A stretch of DNA of 34,985 nucleotides, taken from NCBI GenBank assembly GCA_009776745.1, contig WRNH01000005.1, forward strand, positions 15,566 through 50,550. The letters run 5' to 3'. Of this stretch, positions 1 to 8,500 are shown piece after piece; the stretch's first letter is position 1; each line of letters begins with the position of its first letter. The stretch comes from Endomicrobiia bacterium (lineage in GTDB: Bacteria > Elusimicrobiota > Endomicrobiia > Endomicrobiales > Endomicrobiaceae). The translations under genes were made by a program, and so were the position numbers. The notes beneath the pieces are model-generated. The model was given only the letters and a program-made list of their open reading frames with translations. It was not told the origin of the DNA and ran no database searches.

Positions 1-3000
1 GGTATAATCAAGATACCAGTTCAGCCCGTTTGCGTTAAAGCTTTTGTTTGCGAACTCGCCTGTTATGGCAGTAGTTGTAGTTGACTCTATTATGACAAAC
101 TTTTCACCGCTGTATGTGCCTATGCCTATGTACATATTAAGAATGCTGTCTTCTGAAATTGAAATGCTGTTTGCAATAATCTTATCGTTGCTTTTGCTTG
201 TTCCGCTGCTGGCCTGAATTACTTCCATACGCAATGTTCCCGAAGAATTAAAATTCGTAAGGTTTACGGTATCGCTTTTGCTGTTACAGAGATTTAAAGT
301 TCCTTCATTTGAAAGATTAAGATTTCCGGCTGACAATAAACCGCCCTCTCTTACCGAAAACTCGCCTTTGTCGATATTTATATTTAAACCGACATTTCCG
401 TTAATACTGCCGCTGAGAATAAACTTGCCTGCGCCGGTTTTTGTTATAGTATTATTGCTGCCTAATGAAGAAAGTCCGTCCTTAAGAAAAACTTCTTTGT
501 CCTTGTCAATATCAAAAATAAGGCTTGTATTTCCGCTCAAATAAATAGATTCATCTCTGCCGTTTGATTTATTACCCTCAAAAACCGTTGCATTTGAATT
601 TATCTGGTGTATGGTCAATTCGGCAAGAGCCGATGGTGAGCTTCCCTGCATAAAAATTGCCGCGCCTGACGATGATGCATTATTGTATAGAAATTTCGCA
701 GAGCCGTTTATTGTAAGGCTGCTGTTCCCGTTTATATAAACCGCGCCGCCGTTTCCTGTTGTTGCGCCGATTGTTCCTCCTGCTGCTCTGGTTGCGCTAT
801 TGCCTGTAAAATCAACATTGCCGTTGAAGCTTATTTCTGAACCGGAAGCAGCACAAATTGCCCCGCCGTTTCCCGCATACGCAGAATTATTTTCAAATAC
901 GCTTGTGCCGCTGAATTGTATATTGTTACGTCCGTCACTGTAAATTGCCCCGCCGCTTCTGGTTGCGCTATTGCCTGTAAAACCACTATTGCCGTTGAAT
1001 TTTATTTCTGAACCGGAAACAGCATAAATTGCGCCGCCGTTTCTGCTTGCCGTATTGCTGCTGAATGCTGTTAAACTTGTGTAAGTTACCGTAGATCCGT
1101 TTAATAAAAATACTCCGCCGTTTGCCGTTTCCGATGATGCGTAAAAATTGTTAAAATTTATATTTGTAAACGTTGCGGATATGGCACCCAAATTAAAACC
1201 GAGATTTTGTATGCCCGCCGAATTGAGAGTAAACCCGCCTCCGTCTATTGTGATATTTGTGACGCCTGTTACGGGACCACCGAATCCGTTGTCTCCGGTT
1301 GTTGCAGTGCGGTTTTTGGCTAATTGTATTGTGCCGCCGGTTTGCATGTTTTTGTATGAATCCACAAAAGCATTCCATGGACTAAACGCAGCTAAAATAC
1401 CCTCAATTCCGCCGCCTGCGATTTCGGACCATTTAAGCGTATAATCTATTTCTTCGCTTCCCATATTTGCATCGCGTATATTGTTATTGCCGAACAATGT
1501 TCCGGCAATTTGGTTAGTTGAGGAAAAAATTGTTGTCTCTCCTTTAGTTGATGATACATTGTTGATGTAGAGTATGCTGTTCGGATCTGTTGCAATAGTG
1601 TCAAAAGAAAGTACGCTTGTAAGCGGACCTGCAAAATCAACGTCCAAAGTGAGTGTTCCGGCCGATCCTATGCTCAGATTTTTTATGTATGCAGGCGCTG
1701 AAAAATGCACATTCCCGCCGGTTATATTAAAGTTTCCTTCGAAATTCGTTTTTGAGCCGGCTTCAAAATGCACTTTTCCGGTTCCATCCTTGTAGATATT
1801 TCCGTTTCCTTCTATTCCGCCGCCGAATATTACGCTGCCGGCTCCGTTTATATTTATTGTACCGGTATTGTATATATCCTTTCCTAAACTTGCATCATTA
1901 CCGCTGAATGTTATTGTGGTTGCTAAAGCATTATTAAAATTTAGCGTTCCCGCATTATATATCGCACCGCCGGAGTCCTGCGCAGTATTGCTTGTGAAAG
2001 TAATATTACATGCATCGGCAAAACTAAGAAAGGAATTATTTCCTATGTAAATTGCTCCGCCGTTACCGTAATCTCCAAGGGTAGCAGCAGTATTACCTGT
2101 AAAATTCACATCACCGGCAAATGTTAAAGACGCTCTTTGAGCGGAGGGATTGCTTCCGGACAGATATATAGCTCCGCCGTTGCCGTTTGATACATTATTG
2201 GAATCAAAATCAGCTTCCCAAAAACTAAAAGAAGATTCGTTGGATATATATATAGCTCCACCGTAGAAATTCGCCGTATTGTTTGTAAAATTCACGCTTC
2301 CGTAAAAATCCGCATCGACATATTGATCAAAATATGCTCCGCCGCCGGAGGAGTTAGCACTCGTCGTAGCTTTATTATTATCAAAAGTAAGCATACTGCC
2401 GATTAAAGAGGTTATGTATGCTTTTCCCGTTGGCGCTGCTCCTTTGACATACAAACCGCCGCCTCCATTGATATCGCCGCCTCCGCCCGAATTTATTTCA
2501 TTATCGTTGAAATTTACATCTCCCGCAAAACTTACAGTTGAAGATGCAATATAAAAACTTGCAGCTCCTCCTACTCCTGACAAAGAGTTTCCGCTATCGC
2601 GGATAGTAATATTTTCTAAAGAAAAAAACACATTGCCTATTGAGTAAGAAGCACCGTAAGCATAAATAGCAGATCTTATCTGGCTTGATGGGTTGGATCC
2701 TTTTATTTCTAGATTTTTTATTGTTATCTCTTTACTGTTTGTTGAGCCTTCCAGTGTGTTTGTATCAAATCCAAGGCTACTTAAAGGTACTGATAAAGTA
2801 AAGATGTTGTTATCTCCTTCTATTAGTATTGATACCGCAGGAGATGACGGCACTTGAACGTACGCCAAACCGCTAAAAGTTATATCTGTTGAAATATTGA
2901 TAACTCTGTTGTCATCGGTATCCATTCCTAAAACCTCGTGTAATTTATCGAAAGAGCTGATATTGTAATCTCCGGCAACAGCCAACACGGCAATAAACGG

Positions 3001-3069
3001 TAAAAATAAAAATGAAAACAGCAGTTTTTTTAATTGTTTTTGGATTGGAAACAGTTTTGTGAAATTCAT
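1..3069 (-). CDS. Pmp-repeat autotransporter / polymorphic outer membrane protein, C-terminus cut off by the window
   Basis: The frame is open from ATG 3069 to the window edge (1023 codons, no stop). AGGAG lies 7 nt upstream of the ATG. A basic, hydrophobic signal peptide covers about residues 1-33 (ending near AVLAVAG). Roughly residues 200-790 carry about ten GGAIY-type motifs (GGAIY, GGAIC, GGAVY) alternating with FxxN motifs (FTNNTA, FTGNTA, FTGNSA, FENNSA). This is the signature of the chlamydial Pmp repeat, which forms a right-handed beta-helix passenger. The rest is Asn/Gly/Ser-rich beta-helix, and the last visible residues (NGLNWYLDYT) resemble the junction that precedes a type V autotransporter barrel. 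The barrel should therefore lie just outside the window. The role is probably surface display or adhesion; the ligand is unknown. It is separated from the helicase upstream by about 230 bp and probably has its own promoter. The family call is strong, the exact function is not known. Confidence 0.88.
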   Translation of the reverse strand, partial: MNFTKLFPIQKQLKKLLFSFLFLPFIAVLAVAGDYNISSFDKLHEVLGMDTDDNRVINISTDITFSGLAYVQVPSSPAVSILIEGDNNIFTLSVPLSSLGFDTNTLEGSTNSKEITIKNLEIKGSNPSSQIRSAIYAYGASYSIGNVFFSLENITIRDSGNSLSGVGGAASFYIASSTVSFAGDVNFNDNEINSGGGGDINGGGGLYVKGAAPTGKAYITSLIGSMLTFDNNKATTSANSSGGGAYFDQYVDADFYGSVNFTNNTANFYGGAIYISNESSFSFWEADFDSNNVSNGNGGAIYLSGSNPSAQRASLTFAGDVNFTGNTAATLGDYGNGGAIYIGNNSFLSFADACNITFTSNTAQDSGGAIYNAGTLNFNNALATTITFSGNDASLGKDIYNTGTININGAGSVIFGGGIEGNGNIYKDGTGKVHFEAGSKTNFEGNFNITGGNVHFSAPAYIKNLSIGSAGTLTLDVDFAGPLTSVLSFDTIATDPNSILYINNVSSTKGETTIFSSTNQIAGTLFGNNNIRDANMGSEEIDYTLKWSEIAGGGIEGILAAFSPWNAFVDSYKNMQTGGTIQLAKNRTATTGDNGFGGPVTGVTNITIDGGGFTLNSAGIQNLGFNLGAISATFTNINFNNFYASSETANGGVFLLNGSTVTYTSLTAFSSNTASRNGGAIYAVSGSEIKFNGNSGFTGNSATRSGGAIYSDGRNNIQFSGTSVFENNSAYAGNGGAICAASGSEISFNGNVDFTGNSATRAAGGTIGATTGNGGAVYINGNSSLTINGSAKFLYNNASSSGAAIFMQGSSPSALAELTIHQINSNATVFEGNKSNGRDESIYLSGNTSLIFDIDKDKEVFLKDGLSSLGSNNTITKTGAGKFILSGSINGNVGLNINIDKGEFSVREGGLLSAGNLNLSNEGTLNLCNSKSDTVNLTNFNSSGTLRMEVIQASSGTSKSNDKIIANSISISEDSILNMYIGIGTYSGEKFVIIESTTTTAITGEFANKSFNANGLNWYLDYT

Positions 3070-3099
3070 TGATAGCTCCTAAAGGTCTGTTCTATTTAT

Positions 3100-3128
3100 A
3101 AAATACCTAAATTTGATTGAAATTTCAA
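3100..3128 (-). promoter_or_regulatory. Weak candidate promoter for the autotransporter
   Basis: Read on the minus strand, TTGAAA (3123-3128) is followed after 17 nt by TATTTT (3100-3105), about 30 nt before the start codon. The region is very AT-rich, so chance matches are easy. Confidence 0.3.
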
Positions 3129-3207
3129 TTGAAAAACCCAAATTTTATTAATTTTTTGCAACAATATAAACGGCAGATAATAATTAATAGATAATAAAGT
3201 ATAGATA

Positions 3208-3279
3208 CGGCAGCGGCAATCGATTGCTTTTGCCTTCGGCGTTCGCAGTGACGGCAAAAAACCCTTTGCCGAGCTGCCG
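3208..3279. repeat. Branched intergenic inverted repeat downstream of the helicase gene
   Basis: Outer arms CGGCAGC-GGCAA and TTGCC-GA-GCTGCCG can pair. Inside lie a 12-bp perfect palindrome GCAATCGATTGC and a TTTTGCC/GGCAAAA stem. No clean T-run follows on either strand, so it is not a canonical intrinsic terminator, though it may stabilise the 3' end of the helicase transcript. Confidence 0.5.
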
Positions 3280-3299
3280 GACTTCCGAACTTCTGCCCT

Positions 3300-4568
3300 T
3301 CACACTATCTTTGCCGTTATAATATCGCGTTTTGTCAGCGGGCGCGACAGGCAGATGCCGTCGAAAGACGTGCAGCGGCTTAGCGCGACGTATAACTGTC
3401 CCGGGGCAAAAGCGCCGTACTCCATGTCTATTATTACATTGTCAAAAGTTTTGCCTTGGCTTTTATGTATCGTGACCGCCCACGAAAGTTTCAGCGGATA
3501 CTGTTTAAAAAAACCCGCGCTTTCAGTATCTATCTGCTGAAGATTTTCGTTCCATTTGTATTTAAAAAGTTCCCACTTATAAGGTTCAACCTGTTCGACG
3601 CGTCCGTTTTGAAATTCAACATATATTGCGGTTTTGTCGGAGTACATGTCATTTCTTATGTCTTTTACAATGCCGATGCTTCCGTTGACCCATCTGCCTT
3701 TCGCGTCATTGTTTACCATCATCACCTGCGCGCCTTTTTTTAGCACAAGATTATGCTCCGCGGGAAGCGCGCCGGATTCTTCGTCTATGTTTTCAGATTC
3801 CGCGGTAAAAACCGCATTTTCTTCTCTGATCTTTGAAAGATACGTATAATTTATCTGCGCGGCTTTTTTGTTTGTCGTAGTAAGATAAACCGCCATGGCT
3901 TTATCAATTGCCGCCGCAATGCTGACTTTTTTATTTAAAGCGGCAAGTTCCGCGTCGCCGGCAATTCCGTTTCTTACGGAGTTTAAAAGCGTGACGAAGT
4001 CACCTTCCTGCTGGCGGTATATTTTTTTAAGCTCCACCGTGTGAAGCATGCATTCGTTTAAAGAATATGCGCTGATAAAGTAAGGTGTTTTATATACCGA
4101 ATTAAAAATATGCGTTTCTTCTTTTTTTACTACCGGCGGAAGCTGCTGCAGATCGCCGATAAAAACCATCTGAACGCCGCCGAACGGTTCCCGATGAGCT
4201 TCCCTGTTAAGGCGTAAAAATTTGTCTATGCAGTCCAGAATATCGCAGCGGAGCATTGAAGCCTCGTCGATAATTATCGTTTCGGCTTGTTTGTATATCG
4301 ATTTATCCGAAAGTTTCTTTTTTTTGATTTTGGCAAGAGTCACGTCCGGTTTAAAATTGAAAAAAGAATGGACAGTTTCCCCGCCCGCGTTTAAAGCGGC
4401 AACGCCCGTCGGAGCGAGGATCACGGTTTTTTTATTTAATTTTGAAACGCAGTACTTTAAAAACGTAGTTTTTCCGGTGCCGGCATTACCGGTAACAAAA
4501 ACGCAGTCATTGGTTTTTGAAATAAGCTCAAAAGCCTGCTTAAACTCATTGTTGATTTCTATAGTCAT
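3300..4568 (-). CDS. Pif1/RecD2-like superfamily 1B DNA helicase
   Basis: This is a 422-aa P-loop helicase. Walker A GNAGTGKT is at residues 27-34, followed by a motif Ia-like segment (LAPTGVAAL). Walker B IIIDEAS is at about 98-104, motif III GDLQQLPPV follows, and the C-terminal part has VTIHKSQGKT and YVALSRC (motifs V and VI of SF1B). Such proteins unwind DNA 5'-3' in repair, fork progress or G-quadruplex removal. The length and the lack of added domains fit the small bacterial Pif1-like group. The ATG follows a TAAGGA stretch and sits 31 bp after the stop of the holin-like membrane gene, so the two are probably co-transcribed. There is no sign of a mobile or phage context around it. The helicase assignment is firm; the cellular role is inference. 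Confidence 0.9.
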   Translation of the reverse strand: MTIEINNEFKQAFELISKTNDCVFVTGNAGTGKTTFLKYCVSKLNKKTVILAPTGVAALNAGGETVHSFFNFKPDVTLAKIKKKKLSDKSIYKQAETIIIDEASMLRCDILDCIDKFLRLNREAHREPFGGVQMVFIGDLQQLPPVVKKEETHIFNSVYKTPYFISAYSLNECMLHTVELKKIYRQQEGDFVTLLNSVRNGIAGDAELAALNKKVSIAAAIDKAMAVYLTTTNKKAAQINYTYLSKIREENAVFTAESENIDEESGALPAEHNLVLKKGAQVMMVNNDAKGRWVNGSIGIVKDIRNDMYSDKTAIYVEFQNGRVEQVEPYKWELFKYKWNENLQQIDTESAGFFKQYPLKLSWAVTIHKSQGKTFDNVIIDMEYGAFAPGQLYVALSRCTSFDGICLSRPLTKRDIITAKIV

Positions 4569-4599
4569 TTTTTTCCTTACGGCAGCCGCTCCGCCGGTT

Positions 4600-5535
4600 T
4601 TATTTTAAAGACGTTTTAATTAACCAAGTCTGCGTATCTACTTTCATATAATTTATTCCCATATACGCGTTAAATCCGGAAAATACAATAGCGCCCATGT
4701 AGGCTGTTCCCAAATTTTTTGTATAAAATCCGGCTATAAACTCGGGAATAAAATAAAACAAAAACGCGCATATGCCAAAGCTTAAACACTCTAACAAAAC
4801 CGCCGACAATACGGGATAGCCCGTCTTATTTAAAATAGGCTTTGCCGTGGCGCTTAAACCGGTGATAATAAAAGCCAAAACCGGAAAGGCCGATAAAGCC
4901 GCAAGACTTTTTACATGTATATTAAAGCTCAGCGCCGCGGCAATAATAAGTATTATCAGCGTAAACACATATTTTACCAAAAAGGACGCTGTAAAAGTTT
5001 GAATTTTTTCCAATTCCGAAGATAATGTTTTCTTTTCATATGCAGCTGTCTTAAAATCCCCGTAATCTTCTTCATCCTTTATGTTGTACGGAAGTAAAGA
5101 TAAATCAACGTCTATAAAATTTACGCGGGCAGCAGCGTTTATGCAGCTGAAAAGCAAAGCTCCGTAAAAAGCGATATAAAGATTTTTCACATAGAAACCC
5201 GTTATAAAGCCCGGCGTAAAATAAATTAAAATGCCGCTCCCAATCCAAACAAAAAGAAACAAAATCAATTTTAACAAATCTTTTTTCAGCTTAAATATAT
5301 TTAAAATAATCTTTAACGAAAAAATCAAAATCGTAATAACGCAGGCTAATGCCGGAAAAGCCCGTAAATCGGAAAGATTTTTTATAAAAATAGCCGGCGG
5401 ATTCAAAAATATTACATTGGCGAAAGATATAGCCGTTACCGTCAAAAAAAGCAGCAGCGTATTTATCAGGCATTGCGCTAATAAAGCGGCTGCCGAATTT
5501 GCCGCGCGTTTTAATATTATGCTCAAAAATTCCAT
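4600..5535 (-). CDS. Tandemly duplicated membrane protein resembling the holin-4 (Phage_holin_4_2/YvlD) fold
   Basis: The start is set at ATG 5535 because a GGAGA Shine-Dalgarno precedes it by about 11 nt; an ATG at 5580 would add 15 residues with no such site. The 311-aa product is almost entirely hydrophobic and contains two homologous halves, about residues 32-144 and 190-300. Each half has the pattern AFP-[AV]-LA-x-x-IT (first helix pair), then YF-x-P-x-FI-x-GFY-x-KNL, GA-[LI]-x-FS and a final VD. In each half the order of hydrophobic segments and the P-x-F-x-x-x-F turn recall the four-helix YvlD/Phage_holin_4_2 family, whose function is unknown despite its name. A charged linker (about 150-185, KDEEDYGDFKT) joins the halves. 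It lies 64 bp after the giant glycosyltransferase gene and 31 bp before the helicase. The internal duplication is clear; the fold assignment is tentative. Confidence 0.65.
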   Translation of the reverse strand: MEFLSIILKRAANSAAALLAQCLINTLLLFLTVTAISFANVIFLNPPAIFIKNLSDLRAFPALACVITILIFSLKIILNIFKLKKDLLKLILFLFVWIGSGILIYFTPGFITGFYVKNLYIAFYGALLFSCINAAARVNFIDVDLSLLPYNIKDEEDYGDFKTAAYEKKTLSSELEKIQTFTASFLVKYVFTLIILIIAAALSFNIHVKSLAALSAFPVLAFIITGLSATAKPILNKTGYPVLSAVLLECLSFGICAFLFYFIPEFIAGFYTKNLGTAYMGAIVFSGFNAYMGINYMKVDTQTWLIKTSLK

Positions 5536-5599
5536 TTTTATTTCTCTCCTGCGTCCAAAACAAAGAAACCCGAAAATCAACAGGGTGTGCGGACAAATC

Positions 5600-8500
5600 C
5601 TAAGCCGCCTGTAAGAGCGCGTTGACGAAATTCGGATTTGAAGTTCCCGTAAAAGCGTTTATGTCCGGAATTTGCGCGTCAGGCATAAGAGCGGGCGGAA
5701 TATTTTCCGGATCTGCGGAAATAACGACCGCGCGGTCTGAGTTAAACATTTCGTCGAAATCTATGCGCGTCAAATTTATTTGTCCGGCAAGATTTGTCCT
5801 GCCTGCCGCTTTTGCAAAAGATTCCATATCAAAAACTATATTTCCGATATTGATTTCCAGAGCTTCGTTTATGCGATTGTTCAAATCGCCGGGTCCCGCA
5901 TTTTCGAAATTCATATCGAAAAAGCCGTCTTCAAACAAAGAAAATCCGCGATTTCTTATTTCCGAGACAAATGATTCGTCGTTTGAAAGCGCTGGATCTG
6001 CGCGCACGAACACCTGCATTTGTTTAATGCCGGCCAGAACATCAAGCGATTCTAAAATTTGCTCTTTGCTTGATCCCGCGTAATTTATGACCAGATTTTT
6101 TATGTTTTTATTTTCGGCCAAAGCCGCTATAAACGCTTCTCTGCCGGGTTTGAAATCCGCGCTTACGCTGACTCCCGTGTATCTGTTTTTCAGCCGTTTG
6201 GCCAGCCTTTCTATTTGCGCGGAGGTTATTTTATCGTTTTCAACGGATAAAAATATTTCATCGTAAACAGATTTTTTCAACAGGCGTTTGATTTGCTTCG
6301 TATCTCTGATCCTGAATTTCGCAATGACGTTTTTGTTTTTATTTTGCGCTAAAGCGGCGGCATAAGCCTGCGGTTCATAAATGCCGTCCTGATGATCGTA
6401 TAAAACCATCGAATCGCCAAAACTTATGTCCGAAAAATTTACCCCGTCCAAAATATTGTTTTGAGAATACAATTTTTTTACGGCAGCAGCGCTTTTCTTG
6501 TCCGCAGACAGGAAAGGCGAACCGCATAAAAGAAGTTTTATATTTTTCAGCGCTTCTTTGAGAGCTTCGTCTTTTTGCTTTTCAGTCAAATTTTCATTTG
6601 AAGATTTGACAAAAAAGCGCATTACTCCGTTTTCAAAAGCCGCGCTTATGCTGAATTCCGCGTCTATCCCGGCGACTCCGTATTTTGTTAAAAACTTTCC
6701 TTCTTTAGAATTATTTATTGCGATCACGGCATTGTTAAATCCTTGTTTCTGCAGCTTTAAAGCCGTTTCAGGCGTAAAATCGCCGTCTTGAGAAAGCCAA
6801 TAAATCGTTTTTCTCGCAGAATTTCCATAATAAGCGATATTATCGCGGAATTTTTTTGAAATTGGAGTTACTCTTAAAGAAGAATTAAAATAAACGGGAG
6901 CAAGCATAGTCAGAATGACATTAAGCGAACCTAAGCCGGCAAGAATTATAAAAACCGTAAGCGGAAAAGAAAAATATAAGGCTGCCGACAGTACCGAAGC
7001 CATGCCGGAAAAGTATATGAACCCCGCTCTGTATTGCACTTTCAATTCTTTTTTTACGTTTATTTTAACCTCAGCTTTAACGGTACCGTTTTCTCCGGTT
7101 ATTTTTTCTCTGCCGATTTGCGTAGCTCCGAAAGTCTGTCTTACTCCGCGCAATCTGTTTATTGTGCCGATTATCGAATTATGCATAACGCCCACGTTTA
7201 AAACGGCTTTTTCAATAAGCACGGGGAAAAGAGCCTTCCAGACGCTCTTGTCCGTGCCTCTGTTTTTTTTAATAATATCGGCTACGGCCGGAATATTGAC
7301 GGCAAGCATCGTAAACAGCATCAACGGAATAAAATCAAGCTTGAAAAACGCCGAGAACAAAGGAAACGGCGATAAAAGCGCGGCAAACACAAAAAGCGTT
7401 ATAATTAACGGATATAAAAACAATATAAAACCCATAGTCACATTCATTTTTGAAAAGAAACCTAAATGCTTTAAAGACAGGACTCCTTTATATAAAGGAG
7501 TGAACACTCCTTTTTTAAACCATTCTTTTACGGGATTAAGCCATAATTCCGCGGTCCCGTATCCGAATTTGGACATTTGCCTGATAGCCTCCAGCGGTTC
7601 TTCAGGCATGCCCTCCCCAAACAGCATCGTAGATTCAAGATAAATGTTCAGCATAATGTTTAAAGCTTTCAAAGGGTCTGTATTTTGCGCTTTTACGGTT
7701 TTGAGCAATTCGTTAAATTCTTTTTTCGCATAACCGAATACCGAAAGTTTTTCAATTATTTCGTCGTAAGTAAAATCTGTTTCCTGCAAAGCGATATTAT
7801 TTTCCCCTGCGTATGACAGAAGCTGTCCGATATTGAGCAAGGCAAGCTCTTCGAAGGTTATATGTTCGTATTGTATTTGCTTTCCGCGGTAGTTTTGTCC
7901 GGTGGTTTCTTCCCGCATCGTGATCATCTTCATAATCATAGCGAAATCTTCGGCCACATTGTCCTCAGACCACAGCCCCGATTTTTCAAGAGCCGTTTTT
8001 CTTATAAATCCGTTATGTCCTAAAAATTTTACGAATCCGTTTCTTGCGTCATAAGGAACGATGTATTCCCAAAGAAGAGATCCTTCATGAGCGCGCAGCT
8101 CGCTGGTTTTAGTGTTATTAGGATTATTTACGACAGTTTGATTTTGGGTGTATCCTAAAGCCGGATCAATTACAAATTCCGTCATTGATGCGACTATTCC
8201 GTTTGCAGGAACGGTCGAATCTTTATCTAAAAGCAAAATGACGTCACCCGCGGCAACGTCGCCCGACACATATGTATTTTCAAATATAGGCTTGTCATTT
8301 ACAAGCTGCTCTTTTAAGCTTTTTAACGCGTCTTCTTGCGTCATTCCTTCTTTTACAAGTTCTTCCAGTATTTTACTTATCATTAAAGAATGGTTTAAGT
8401 TGCTGGCTTTTTTAAACAACCCTCTTCTCTCAAACTCGCCCCATGAAGTTTTTGTTTTATGCTTCGGCCTTGCTATAAAGCCTATATCGTGTTCTCTGTA

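Noticed and set aside
278-2050. Several plus-strand open frames of 60-98 codons
   Set aside because: They lie opposite the long Pmp-repeat frame, have no ribosome sites and no family motif, so they are antisense shadows.
4600-5535. Phage lysis cassette suggested by the holin-like protein
   Set aside because: No endolysin, spanin or structural gene is present; the holin family name does not reflect function here.
6915-7643. Plus-strand 242-codon open frame
   Set aside because: It is the complement of the glycosyltransferase/membrane part of the 1727-aa giant; composition and lack of a start site argue against a gene.
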